Shown here: positions 16,641-25,421 of the stretch, piece after piece | How the letters are laid out: each line of letters begins with the position of its first letter | Position numbering within the stretch: position 1 is the stretch's first letter | From: Bifidobacterium samirii | GTDB lineage: Bacteria > Actinomycetota > Actinomycetes > Actinomycetales > Bifidobacteriaceae | Reading direction: 5' to 3' | NCBI RefSeq assembly: GCF_003952945.1 | Contig: NZ_QXGK01000001.1 | Span: forward strand, 233,448 to 297,447 | DNA: 64,000 bases | Notes under the pieces: model-generated | Seen by the model: only the letters and a program-made list of their open reading frames with translations | What the model was told of the DNA's origin: nothing | The model's database searches: none | Position numbers and translations under genes: made by a program

Positions 16641-19562
16641 CTACTTGCGTTCGATCTCGCGCATCTCGAAGGTCTCGATGATGTCGCCCAGCTCGATGTC
16701 GTTGAAGGAGCCGAGGTTGATGCCGGCCTCGTAGCCTTCCTGCACCGAGTTGACGTCGTCCTTGAAGCGACGCAGCGTGGAGATCTCCAGGTCGTTGACC
16801 GTGGCGACGCCGTTGCGCAGGATACGGCACTTCGTACCGCGCTTGACCTCGCCGTCCTGGACCATGACGCCGGCGATGTTGCCGAACTTGGAGGAGCGGA
16901 AGATCTCGCGGATCTCGGAGTGCGAGGTGGTGACCTCCTCGTATTCCGGCTTGAGCATGCCCTTGAGCGCGGCCTCGATGTCCTCGATCGCCTTGTAGAT
17001 GACCGAGTAGTACTTGACCTCGACGCCCTCGCGCTCGGCGAGGTCCGCGACCTGACGGTTCGGACGCACGTTGAAGCCGAGGATGACGGCCTTGTCGACC
17101 GTGGCGAGGTTGACGTCGTTCTGGGTGATCGCGCCGACGCCGCGGTGGATGACCTGGATGCCGACCTCGTCGGACACCTCGATCTTCATCAGGGAGTCCT
17201 CGAGCGCCTCGACCGAGCCGGACGAATCGCCCTTGATGACGATGTTCAGCATGTCGACCTCGGACTTGGCGAACTGCTCCTTGAGCGATTCGAGCGAGAC
17301 GATCTTGCGGCGCTTGGCCAGCTGCGCGGCGCGCTCGGTGGCCTGGCGCTTCTCGGCGATCTGACGCGCGGTGCGGTCGTCGCCGGCGACCAGGAACAGG
17401 TCGCCCGCGGTCGGCACGGACGTCAGGCCCAGCACCTGGACCGGCGTGGACGGCTTGGCCTCCTTCATGGTGCGGCCGTTCTCATCGAGCATGGCGCGCA
17501 CGCGGCCGTACGAGGTGCCGGCCACGATCGAGTCGCCGACGTGCAGCGTGCCGGACTGGACCAGCACGGTCGCCACGGCGCCGCGGCCCTTGTCGAGTCG
17601 CGCTTCGATGGTCGCGCCGCGCGCGTCCATGTCCGGGTTGGCGCGCAGGTCGAGCTCGGCGTCGGCGGTGAGCAGCACCGCTTCGAGCAGCTTGTCGACG
17701 TTCAGGCCCTGCTTGGCGGAGATGTCGACGAACATGGTGTCGCCGCCGTACTCCTCCGGGATCAGACCGAACTCGGTGAGCTGGCCGCGCACCTTGTCCG
17801 GGTTGGCGCCTTCCTTGTCGATCTTGTTGACCGCCACGACGATCGGCACGTTGGCCGCCTGCGCGTGGTTGATGGCCTCCACGGTCTGCGGCATCACGCC
17901 GTCGTCCGCGGCCACGACCAGGATCGCGACGTCGGTCAGCTCGGCGCCGCGGGCACGCATGGCGGTGAACGCCTCGTGGCCCGGGGTGTCGAGGAACGTG
18001 ATCTTGCGCTCGTTGCCGTCGAGTTCGACGGTCACCTGGTAGGCGCCGATGCGCTGGGTGATGCCGCCGGCCTCGCGTGCGATGACGTTGGTCTGGCGGA
18101 TCGTGTCGAGCAGTCGGGTCTTACCGTGGTCGACGTGGCCCATGACGGTGACGACCGGCGGACGCGGCTCGAGATCCTCGTCGTCCTGCAGCTCCTCGTC
18201 ATCCAGGTTGATGTCGAACTGCTGCAGCAGCTCCTTGTCCTCCTCTTCGGCGGACACGATCTTGATGTTCCAGCCGATCTCCTCGCCCAGGATCTGGAAC
18301 GTGGACTCGTCCAGGGACTGGGTGGCCGTGGCCATCTCGCCCAGGTGGAACAGGACGGTGACCAGCGCCGCCTGGTTGACGTTGATCTTCTCGGCCAGAT
18401 CGGCCAGCGAGGCGCCCTGACGCAGACGGACGGTCTGTCCGTTGCCGGTCGGGATGCGCACGCCGCCGATGACCGGAGCCTTCAGCTCCTGGAACTCCTG
18501 ACGCTTCGCAAGACGGTTCTTGCGCGCCTTCGAGGACTTGCCGCCCTGACGGCCGAACGCGCCGGCCGCACCGCCGCGACCGCCGCGGGCGCCGCCGCGC
18601 GACGGACCGCCGCTGGGAGCACCGCCTTGGTTGGCGCCGCCGCCGAAGCGGTTGCCGCCGCCCTGACCCGGACGCGCGCCCTGGGCGCCGCCGGCCTGGC
18701 CCGGACGGTTGTGGCCCCACTGGCCCGGACGCGGAGCGCCCTGCGCGCCGCCCTGACCCGGACGGCCGCGGAAGCCGCCACGACCCTGGCCGCCGCCCTG
18801 ACCCGGGCGACCGCCGCGACGGTCGTTGTTGTTCGCGCTCGGACGCGCCATCGGATGCGGACGCGGGATGTCGCCCGGCGTGGGCGTACGCATGCCCTGC
18901 TTACGGCTGAACGGGTTGTTGCCCGGACGCGGGCCCGGGGTCGGCACCGCCGAGGACGGCTGGCCGGACTGACCCGGCTGGCCCTGCGGACGCGGGGTCG
19001 CGTTGTGGGCGGACGCCGGGGTCGGGGCGCCCGGACGCGGCGCGTTGCCGCCGTTGTTGCGCGGCTGCGACGGACGGTTGCCGTGGTTCTGGTTGTTGCG
19101 CTGGCCGCCACGCTCGCCGCGGTTGCCGCCGTCGCGCGACGGACGACCGTCACGGGACTGGCGCTGCGGGGCGTGCGGGCCGGGGGTCGGCGCACCCGGC
19201 TTCGGAGCCGGGGCGGCCGGACGCGGGCCCGGGGTCGGGGCGGCCGGCTTCGGCGCGGACGCACCCGGCTTCGGAGCCGGGGTCGGCGTCACGGCCGGAC
19301 GGGCCGGAGCGGACTGGGCCGGCTTGGGGGCCGGGGTCGGGACCGGCGCGGCCGGCTTCCTGACGGATTCGTTGGCCGGCTTGCGGTTCTGCGCCGGCTG
19401 TGCGGGCTGCTGGAAGGCCGACTTCAGACGGCGGACCACCGGAGCCTCGACGGTAGATGATGCGGACTTGACGAATTCTCCCATGTCCTTGAGCTTGGCA
19501 AGGACATCCTTGCTTTCGACGCCAAGTTCCTTGGCCAAATCATACACGCGTGCTTTCGCCAC
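16641..19562 (-). CDS. infB: Translation initiation factor IF-2
   Basis: IF-2 is the GTPase that places fMet-tRNA on the 30S subunit and promotes subunit joining. The 973-residue protein has the N-terminal [21 protein letters not shown] subdomain. A Pro/Ala/Gly/Arg-rich linker follows (about residues 50-340) with many PTPGPRP and GRGG-like runs. The G domain begins near residue 470 ([24 protein letters not shown]), followed by domains II, III and the fMet-tRNA-binding C-terminal domain. It ends ...[11 protein letters not shown]. The gap to nusA is 300 bases and holds a hairpin. Confidence 0.97.
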   Translation of the reverse strand: MAKARVYDLAKELGVESKDVLAKLKDMGEFVKSASSTVEAPVVRRLKSAFQQPAQPAQNRKPANESVRKPAAPVPTPAPKPAQSAPARPAVTPTPAPKPGASAPKPAAPTPGPRPAAPAPKPGAPTPGPHAPQRQSRDGRPSRDGGNRGERGGQRNNQNHGNRPSQPRNNGGNAPRPGAPTPASAHNATPRPQGQPGQSGQPSSAVPTPGPRPGNNPFSRKQGMRTPTPGDIPRPHPMARPSANNNDRRGGRPGQGGGQGRGGFRGRPGQGGAQGAPRPGQWGHNRPGQAGGAQGARPGQGGGNRFGGGANQGGAPSGGPSRGGARGGRGGAAGAFGRQGGKSSKARKNRLAKRQEFQELKAPVIGGVRIPTGNGQTVRLRQGASLADLAEKINVNQAALVTVLFHLGEMATATQSLDESTFQILGEEIGWNIKIVSAEEEDKELLQQFDINLDDEELQDDEDLEPRPPVVTVMGHVDHGKTRLLDTIRQTNVIAREAGGITQRIGAYQVTVELDGNERKITFLDTPGHEAFTAMRARGAELTDVAILVVAADDGVMPQTVEAINHAQAANVPIVVAVNKIDKEGANPDKVRGQLTEFGLIPEEYGGDTMFVDISAKQGLNVDKLLEAVLLTADAELDLRANPDMDARGATIEARLDKGRGAVATVLVQSGTLHVGDSIVAGTSYGRVRAMLDENGRTMKEAKPSTPVQVLGLTSVPTAGDLFLVAGDDRTARQIAEKRQATERAAQLAKRRKIVSLESLKEQFAKSEVDMLNIVIKGDSSGSVEALEDSLMKIEVSDEVGIQVIHRGVGAITQNDVNLATVDKAVILGFNVRPNRQVADLAEREGVEVKYYSVIYKAIEDIEAALKGMLKPEYEEVTTSHSEIREIFRSSKFGNIAGVMVQDGEVKRGTKCRILRNGVATVNDLEISTLRRFKDDVNSVQEGYEAGINLGSFNDIELGDIIETFEMREIERK

Positions 19563-19862
19563 TAATGTTTCTCCTGATTCCTGACCGCGCGCATGACCAC
19601 GCGGTCATTGTTCGATTGTCGAGAGCCTACCCTGTCTCATCGTGCGACCATGATCGTGGTACCTCGTGTTTCACAACAGGCATGACCGCATGGCGCGACC
19701 ATGCTCGGATTCGTCACAAGCATACTCGTGCCGCTGGATGTGGTCGCAAAGGCGCCGCGAGGCCGTGTCGGGGAGTCCCCGGCACGGCCTCGTGCGATGT
19801 TTCGCTGATGTTCGCGGTTGTCTGCGGTCGCCTTCCGCCGACGTCCCGCGGTGCGCGACGCC
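19563..19862 (-). other. nusA-infB gap with hairpin, no ylxR gene
   Basis: A stem-loop (CGAGGCCGTG / CACGGCCTCG) at 19758-19792 lies about 70 bases after the nusA stop and is terminator-like without a T run. No YlxR (DUF448) reading frame, often present here, can be found. The rest probably carries an infB promoter and leader, but I see no clear hexamers. Confidence 0.5.
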
Positions 19863-20906
19863 TTACTCGGCGTCCGCGGCCTTGGCTTCGGCGGCGGCCT
19901 TGCGCGCGTGCGCCTCGGCCGATTCGATGCCGATCTTCCAGCCGGTCAGCTTCGCCGCCAGACGCGCGTTCTGGCCTTCCTTGCCGATCGCCAGCGACAG
20001 CTGGTCGTCATGGATGAACGCGATCGCGGTCTTGTTCTTCTCGCTGATGACCTGCACTCCGGTCGCCACGGCCGGTGACAGCGCGGACGCGACGAAGCGC
20101 GCCGGGTCGGCGGACCAGTCGACGATGTCGATCTTCTCCGGGCCCAGGTTCTCCATGACCGCGCGCACGCGGGCGCCGCCGGGGCCGATCAGCGCGCCCT
20201 TCGGGTTGACGCCCTCGGTGTTGGCGCGCACCGCGATCTTGGTGCGGGCGCCGGCCTCGCGCGCGATCGCCATGATCGACACCGCGCCCGACACCAGCTC
20301 CGGGACCTCGCGTTCGAACAGCTGGCGCACCAGCTCCGGGTGCGAGCGGGACACGACGATCTCCGGGCCCTTGAGGCCGCGGGCCACGTTCACCACGTAC
20401 ACGCGCAGACGCTCGCCGTGACGGTAGCGCTCGCCCGGCACCTGCTCGCGGCGCGGCAGGATGGCCTCGACCTCGCCGATGGCGATGTGCACGTTGCTCG
20501 GGTCCTTGGCGTTCTGCTGCACGATGCCGGTGACGAGCTTGCCCTTCTGGCCGGAGAACGCGCCGAAGATCTTGTCGTCCTCGGCCTTGCGGAACAGCTG
20601 GGTGATCACCTGACGCGCGGTCGCGGCGGCCAGACGGCCGAAGTCGCGCGGGGTGTCGTCGTACTCCTCGCCCAGGGTCGGGGCCGGATGGGGGTTCTCC
20701 TCGGTGGGGTCGCCCGGGATCTCGTCCTGGGCCCACACGGTGAAGGTGCCGGCGCGCTCGTCGAGTTCGATGCGGGCATGACGGGCCGCGTGCGGCGTCT
20801 TGAGATAAGCGAGTCGCAGCGCCTCGGAGAGCGCCGCATCCAGCGTCTCGGGATCGATGCCCTGCTCGGCGGCGAGACGATGCATTCCTGACAGGTCAAG
20901 TTCCAT
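19863..20906 (-). CDS. nusA: Transcription termination/antitermination protein NusA
   Basis: NusA binds RNA polymerase and nascent RNA and modulates pausing, termination and antitermination. The 347-residue protein has the N-terminal polymerase-binding domain (MELDLSGMHRLAAEQGID), an S1 domain (LVTGIVQQNAKDPSNVHIAIGEVEAILP) and two KH domains (GPGGARVRAVMENL, AIGKEGQNARLAAKLTGWKI). It lacks the C-terminal acidic repeats of enterobacterial NusA, as is usual in Actinobacteria. The ATG follows AGGAGGTCTTGAACC, a strong ribosome site. A TACACT -10-like element lies in the 76-base divergent gap. Confidence 0.96.
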   Translation of the reverse strand: MELDLSGMHRLAAEQGIDPETLDAALSEALRLAYLKTPHAARHARIELDERAGTFTVWAQDEIPGDPTEENPHPAPTLGEEYDDTPRDFGRLAAATARQVITQLFRKAEDDKIFGAFSGQKGKLVTGIVQQNAKDPSNVHIAIGEVEAILPRREQVPGERYRHGERLRVYVVNVARGLKGPEIVVSRSHPELVRQLFEREVPELVSGAVSIMAIAREAGARTKIAVRANTEGVNPKGALIGPGGARVRAVMENLGPEKIDIVDWSADPARFVASALSPAVATGVQVISEKNKTAIAFIHDDQLSLAIGKEGQNARLAAKLTGWKIGIESAEAHARKAAAEAKAADAE

Positions 20907-20982
20907 GGTTCAAGACCTCCTATGAAGTTATTTCCGAGCACTAGGGCCCTCTGGTCACAGTCGATTACTAGTGTAGAAGCTT

Positions 20983-22035
20983 ATGCAGACACGCCTTCCC
21001 GGCCACCGGCCGCACCATCCGTCGTCGATCGTCGCGGCCGCCGCCGTGGCGGCCGTCGTCCTCGCGACCGCCGGATGCGCCACGCCGCGCTTCGAAGGCC
21101 GCGCCGAATCCGAGCGGACCGTCAGCGACTGCGAACGCGCCTACTACGCCGCCGCTGACCTCGAGGCCGCGCTCTCCCACCCGTTCGTCCTGCGTTCCCT
21201 CGCCGCCGCCGACGCCGCCGCGCAATGGCTCGACGTCGCCGTCGACTGCCCGTCCCGCTTCGGCGAAGGCGTCGTCAACGCCGCCCGCCTCGCCTCCCGC
21301 TACGAGCTCGCCGATGTCGGCGGCGGAGATGATGGAGATGATGACGCCGCCGCCGCGATCGCCGATCTCGACGCATGGTCGTCGCTCGCCGGCGAAGGCG
21401 CGTCCGTCGCCGACGATACAGACGACAACTATGCCGATGCCGCCATCCCGGCCGCATCCCTCACCGCGATGGCACTGGCCGAGGACCGCGCCGGATTCAT
21501 CCTGCAGATCATGGCCGCCCGCGGAGACGGCGGCGTCACGCTCGCGATGTCCGACGCGCACCGCACCGTCGGCGAGCGCCTGTTCTCCCTGTCCGGTCTC
21601 GCCGCCGCCGACGATCCGCGGCTCAAGACCTATGATGCGTCCGCCCTGCTCGACCACCCGTCCACGCTCGTCGACCCGGCGACCGGCTTGGACGCGCCGG
21701 CGCTCGCCGTCGTGGAGATGAACTGCGCGCGCGAGGAAATCGCCGCCGTCGAGCCGTCCGGCGGCAACTCCGATTCCAATTCCGAGGCAGTCGGCACCGC
21801 ATCCGGCGAATCCGACACGACCGGCATGACTGACGGAACGCATGCCGGTTCCGAATCCTCGGATTCAGCGGTTTCGACAGCGCAAACCGAAACCGGTTCG
21901 TCCAACGCAGCGGCGTCCTCGTCTGCCGACCGAACCCGTACGTCGCGCCGCGCTCTGGCCGGCCTCATCGCCGACCGCCTGCGTCTCGCCTTCGACCACA
22001 GCTACCCGATGTTCGACGCGGCCCTGTTCGTCTGA
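20983..22035 (+). CDS. Lipoprotein of unknown function
   Basis: The 350-residue protein has a basic N terminus (MQTRLPGHRPHHPSS), an Ala/Val helix and a lipobox LATAGC, predicting export and lipidation. The mature part is Ala/Asp-rich, with a folded segment around the TMALAEDRAGFILQIMAARGDGG-like region. A Ser/Gly/Thr-rich low-complexity section (about residues 255-315) leads to a final SYPMFDAALFV. I recognise no enzyme motif. It diverges from nusA across a short 76-base gap and precedes tRNA-Lys. Ribosome site is weak. Confidence 0.7.
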   Translation: MQTRLPGHRPHHPSSIVAAAAVAAVVLATAGCATPRFEGRAESERTVSDCERAYYAAADLEAALSHPFVLRSLAAADAAAQWLDVAVDCPSRFGEGVVNAARLASRYELADVGGGDDGDDDAAAAIADLDAWSSLAGEGASVADDTDDNYADAAIPAASLTAMALAEDRAGFILQIMAARGDGGVTLAMSDAHRTVGERLFSLSGLAAADDPRLKTYDASALLDHPSTLVDPATGLDAPALAVVEMNCAREEIAAVEPSGGNSDSNSEAVGTASGESDTTGMTDGTHAGSESSDSAVSTAQTETGSSNAAASSSADRTRTSRRALAGLIADRLRLAFDHSYPMFDAALFV

Positions 22036-22144
22036 GTCGACGCATGGAACGGCATCCCGCCGGTGGAAATCGTCCCATTCGACCGAAATACCGTCAGGCG
22101 CCCCGGATTCGATCAGGGCGACACGCGCAACCAGACCATCCAAG

Positions 22145-22172
22145 TTGCGCGCTGCACAAAAGGGTGTATATT
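22145..22172 (+). promoter_or_regulatory. Promoter of tRNA-Lys
   Basis: TTGCGC (22145-22150) and TATATT (22167-22172) are separated by 16 bases, and the tRNA begins 40 bases after the -10 element. Confidence 0.6.
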
Positions 22173-22211
22173 AGCCCATCGTTGCCTGAAACACGGCAAT
22201 GCACTGAGACT

Positions 22212-22288
22212 GCCCCTGTAGCTCAGTTGGTTAGAGCAGCTGACTCTTAATCAGCGTGTCCAGGGTTCGAATCCCTGCGGGGGCACCA
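22212..22288 (+). tRNA. tRNA-Lys(CTT)
   Basis: The 77-base gene includes an encoded CCA. The acceptor stem GCCCCTG/CGGGGGC pairs with one T-G wobble and the discriminator is A. The D arm reads GCTCAGTTGGTTAGAGC. The anticodon arm is GCTGA-CTCTTAA-TCAGC with anticodon CTT. The T arm contains GGTTCGAATCC. It reads AAG codons, which dominate in a GC-rich genome. A strong terminator follows three bases later. Confidence 0.97.
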
Positions 22289-22290
22289 GC

Positions 22291-22321
22291 AAGACCGGAA
22301 TCGCATGATTCCGGTCTTTTT
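22291..22321 (+). terminator. tRNA-Lys terminator
   Basis: A 12-bp stem (AAGACCGGAATC / GATTCCGGTCTT) with a GCAT loop ends in TTTTT, three bases after the tRNA. Confidence 0.92.
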
Positions 22322-22482
22322 GCATTCAGGCTGCGGTCGGCCGTTCCTTCCCGTGAAGTGGGTACGCATCTACAGAATCCGTCCGCCCCCGCTCATGTAC
22401 CCACTACGGCACCCACCGAAACGCGCTGTCGCGCACCGATACGCAGACGTGGCAGAAGCGGCGTAACACCTCGAAAACGTTG

Positions 22483-22490
22483 GAATCGCG
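22483..22490. repeat. Left target-site duplication of the insertion sequence
   Basis: GGAATCGC directly abuts the left terminal inverted repeat and is identical to the copy at 23863-23870. Confidence 0.93.
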
Positions 22491-23862
22491 GGTTAAGTAA
22501 AGAAAAGTGTGTCTTAAATCCGTGGTGAGACTTACTGCGGGTTCGCGTGTCGGGGTGTGATTAACGGTTCCGGCGTTAATCGGGCGGGATGCTTGACTTT
22601 TCGTGTTGGCTTGTTCCATGAGCAGGAACAAGTCTCCGAGGGCGAGGAAATGCCCTGTGTGCGGTACGCCGATGCGCGGGGAACGGGTTCACGAAGGCCG
22701 GTTCCCGGCGATGGCGGTGCGACGCGTGCCGGTTGAGCACCACTGCGAAGCGGGAGGATTCGACCCGTATGGCGGAGTTCCGCGCGTTCATCGCGTGGGT
22801 GACGGGCAAGGAGTCCATGAACGAGGCCGCGGCACGGCTCGGGATCACCCGGCAGGCGTTCGCGGCCAGGATCGCGTGGTGCTGGAGGGTGGAGCCGACG
22901 CTGCCGGATGTTTCCCGCTTCCACCGGTACGTGATGGCCGACGGCACGTACGTGCCGTACGGCTGGTGCCTGCTGGCGCTCTCCGGCGATGACGGTCGGC
23001 CGGTGAAGTGGCAGTGGTGCGCTACGGAGACGAAGGAGGCGTATTCGAGGTTGTTCCGCGGGGTGAAGCGTCCGGGACTGCTGGTGTGCGACGGCGGCCA
23101 GGGGTGTCTGGCGGCCGCCGAGACCCGTTGGAGGGGAGTCCGCGTGCAGCGGTGCCTCGTGCACGTGTTGCGCAACACGCGCGTCGACCTGACGAACAAC
23201 CCCAAGAGCGATGCGGGAAAAGCGCTGCTCAGGCTTGCGCGCAGGCTCACCAAAATCAACACCGCCGACGAGGCGGCCGCATGGCTCACGGACCTCAACG
23301 CATGGCACGCGGAGCACGGCGGCTATCTCAAGGAGCGCACCACCGCCAGACAGGATCCCGGGCACGCGAACGGCCGCAAGTGGTGGTGGACGCACGAGCG
23401 CCTGCGCCGCGCCTACTTCCGGCTCGTCAGGCTCAACCGGGACCGGATGCTGTTCGCGTTTCGCGACCCCGCCGTAACCAGGGACGGCGGACCGCTGCCA
23501 TCGACCACGAACCAGCTGGAAGGCGGGGTCAACGCCATCGTCAAACGCACGCTCGACCACCACCGTGGACTATCCGAAGCGCATATGAAACGCTGCTGCG
23601 AATGGACGGTGTACATGCTCACGGAGCATCCGGCCCCGGAGTCGTTCGTCGTGCCGAGGCATTGGAAGGCCGGGAAGACGGAGGGCGCGGGAAGCGACGG
23701 GCCGGTTCCGGGCACCGTGACCGAGGTCCAGCTGCCGGCCACGGGCGTCGATGCCTACGAGAGCGGTTTCGGGGTCAGGGCCGGATGGGCCGGGCGCTCG
23801 GGATGACCAATGGACACACCGATGACACGCGCGGATAAGACACACTTTTCTTTACTTAACCC
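22491..23862 (+). mobile_element. IS1249-like insertion sequence (IS256-related), 1372 bp
   Basis: The element has perfect 27-bp terminal inverted repeats: GGGTTAAGTAAAGAAAAG... at 22491-22517 and its complement at 23836-23862. It is flanked by an 8-bp target duplication GGAATCGC (22483-22490 and 23863-23870), the size expected for IS256-type elements. It carries one transposase gene, interrupted by a frameshift. Outside the duplication the flanks are complementary (CGAAAACGTT and AACGTTTTCG), so it sits in the loop of a former hairpin. The intact ends and duplication point to a recent insertion. Confidence 0.95.
22618..23806 (+). pseudogene. IS1249-like transposase, frameshifted near its N terminus
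   Basis: The gene starts at ATG 22618 with MSRNKSPRARKCPVCGTPMRG, the first half of a zinc ribbon. The second half (NGFTKAGSRRWRCDAC) is in the +1 frame, which stays open to 23806. One extra G in the run at 22678-22681 explains the break; removing it gives a continuous zinc ribbon and transposase. The main part has DDE features (MADGTYVPYGW, LLVCDGGQGC, TTNQLEGGVNAIV) and the C-x2-H motif RCLVHV of the IS256 group. The copy is inactive unless a +1 ribosomal shift, a sequencing error or transposition proteins from another copy restore function. Confidence 0.85.
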
Positions 23863-23870
23863 GGAATCGC
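23863..23870. repeat. Right target-site duplication of the insertion sequence
   Basis: GGAATCGC directly abuts the right terminal inverted repeat. With its left copy collapsed, it becomes the 8-nt loop between CGAAAACGTT and AACGTTTTCG. Confidence 0.93.
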
Positions 23871-23884
23871 AACGTTTTCGGCAT

Positions 23885-23918
23885 GAAAAAAGGGTTCCAA
23901 GTGAACCACTCGAAACCC
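23885..23918 (-). terminator. tRNA-Ser(CGA) terminator
   Basis: On the minus strand, a GGGTTTC..AGTG / CACT..GGAACCC stem is followed by TTTTTT, seven bases downstream of the tRNA. Confidence 0.85.
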
Positions 23919-23924
23919 TAGGGG

Positions 23925-24009
23925 CGGATAAGGCGAGATTCGAACTCGCGGAGGGGTTAACCTCACACGCTTTCGAGGCGTGCTCCTTAGACCGCTCGGA
24001 CACTTATCC
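23925..24009 (-). tRNA. tRNA-Ser(CGA)
   Basis: The 85-base gene has the long variable arm of class II tRNAs. The acceptor stem GGATAAG/CTTATCC is perfect and the discriminator is G; CCA is not encoded. The anticodon arm CACGC-CTCGAAA-GCGTG gives anticodon CGA, reading TCG. The T arm contains GAGTTCGAATCTC. It is transcribed toward the insertion sequence and ends in its own terminator before it. Confidence 0.96.
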
Positions 24010-24131
24010 ATTCGCTGCGAAATCGCAACTTGTCTATTATATGTCGATTCGCCACGTATGCAAATCGGCGTGGCGCGTCTTTCGACTCCCCGGAATGCAA
24101 TCGAATAGAACCCGGATGCGGCCGCACACGA

Positions 24132-25052
24132 TCACAGCGTGCGCTTGGCGCGGATCGCCTCGGCGCGGGCGGCGAGCTGGCCGTCCTGCGGGTAGGCGAT
24201 GTGTTCGAGCGTCAGGCCCTGCGGTGCGATCGGCCCGGTCGAGCCTTCGCGAAGCGGCGTCGCCATCTTGCCGGCGAACCAGTTGAGCGAGCGCTTGCCC
24301 AGACCGACCTGCACGCAGCCGTTGACCAGGGACCGCACCATGTTGCGGGCGAACGCGTCGGCCACGATCGTGAAGCACAGCAGCCCTGATTCGGCCGCCG
24401 GCGTACGGTACCGCTCCCCCATCGCCATGTCGTCGCCGATGAGCGGGCGCGACGGCACGCGACGCCAGTACGCGGTCTTGACCTCGCGGATCGTCGTACC
24501 GCCCGGGTTGGGCGTCGCGAACGAGCCGAAGTCATGCAGGCCGATCGTCATCGCCGCGGCCGCGTTCATCGCGGCCTCGTCGAGCGTGTCGTCGATGTGC
24601 AGGACGAATCCTCGCGTACGCGGGTCGACGACGGCGCCGCGGTCGGCGATCCGGTAGACGTACGTGCGTTCCAATGCGGAGAATCGCGCGTCGAACCCGT
24701 CAGGCGCGACGGACACGTCGTGCACGGCGATGTCCGCCGGCAGGATGCGCTGCAGTCGCCGCGTCAGTGCGACGACCGGCGTCACGTCCATATGGCCGAC
24801 GCAGCGGACCAGCACGTCCTCTGACACGTCCACATGGCACACCTGATGACTGGCATGCACGCCGGTGTCGGTACGTCCGGCGACGGTCAGCCGCAGCGTC
24901 TCGTCCGCATCGTCGTCGCGCACGCGCAGGATGCGGTGCAGCGCCGTCTCGATCTCCCCCTGCACGGTGCGCATCGCGGGCTGTTTCGCCCACCCGTAGA
25001 ATCCGCCGCCGTCGTATGCCAAGTCAATCCGCAATCTCACGGACCCCATCAT
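24132..25052 (-). CDS. truA: tRNA pseudouridine(38-40) synthase
   Basis: TruA makes pseudouridine at positions 38-40 of the tRNA anticodon arm. The 306-residue protein shows RLRIDLAYDGGGFYGWAKQP, the catalytic Asp62 in AGRTDTGVHASHQV, and RTYVYRI, FARNMVRSLVNG and LEHIAYP. Two adjacent ATG codons (25052 and 25049) could start it; the ribosome site is weak. In many relatives truA directly follows rplQ; here a large GH20 gene in the opposite orientation separates them. Repeat array C lies upstream. Confidence 0.95.
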   Translation of the reverse strand: MMGSVRLRIDLAYDGGGFYGWAKQPAMRTVQGEIETALHRILRVRDDDADETLRLTVAGRTDTGVHASHQVCHVDVSEDVLVRCVGHMDVTPVVALTRRLQRILPADIAVHDVSVAPDGFDARFSALERTYVYRIADRGAVVDPRTRGFVLHIDDTLDEAAMNAAAAMTIGLHDFGSFATPNPGGTTIREVKTAYWRRVPSRPLIGDDMAMGERYRTPAAESGLLCFTIVADAFARNMVRSLVNGCVQVGLGKRSLNWFAGKMATPLREGSTGPIAPQGLTLEHIAYPQDGQLAARAEAIRAKRTL

Positions 25053-25070
25053 ACGGGACGCTCGTGCGGC

Positions 25071-25247
25071 CGCGTCGCAATCCGCACACTCTCCGCCCTT
25101 CCCGTACGGATTGCGACGCAACCCGCCTTCCCAGCGTCGCAATCCGTTCATCCGCGCAGATTCGCATACGACTTGCGACGCAACGCCCCTTCCCAGCGTC
25201 GCAATCCGCATACCACCGAACGATTCCATACGGGTCACGACGCAACT
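25071..25247. repeat. 62-bp hairpin-repeat array C (about 3 units)
   Basis: GCGACGC-type cores begin at 25113, 25175 and 25237, exactly 62 bp apart, each of the first two followed by a TTCCCAGCGTCGCAATCCG right arm. A right half-unit lies at 25072-25090. The array occupies the divergent gap between truA and the GH20 gene, directly upstream of the GH20 promoter. Confidence 0.87.
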
Positions 25248-25274
25248 CCGTCCGTCCGAGCCCGCCAGCCACGG

Positions 25275-25302
25275 TTGACACACGGTAATGGTAAACTATG
25301 TA
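25275..25302 (+). promoter_or_regulatory. Candidate promoter of the GH20 gene
   Basis: A consensus TTGACA (25275-25280) is followed after 16 bases by TATGTA (25297-25302). The predicted leader is about 110 nt. An imperfect palindrome around ATGCATTAATGC overlaps the start region and could be an operator. Confidence 0.55.
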
Positions 25303-25421
25303 TGCATTAATGCGACGCAGCATTGATGACTCCAATCCACTGATCATCTCCGATGCTCACCGACCCTCGATCGCCATCGATCGACTCATCACCAATCACC
25401 CTCATCTTCAATGGAGAGACC

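Noticed and set aside
22357-22405. Inverted repeat AGTGGGTAC / GTACCCACT between tRNA-Lys and the insertion sequence
   Set aside because: The arms are 31 bases apart with no T run or gene nearby; it may be chance or an old element end, but nothing supports either.
22733-23806. TTG start for an intact transposase at 22733
   Set aside because: It would remove the zinc ribbon, whose two halves are both visible in adjacent frames; a frameshift explains the data better.
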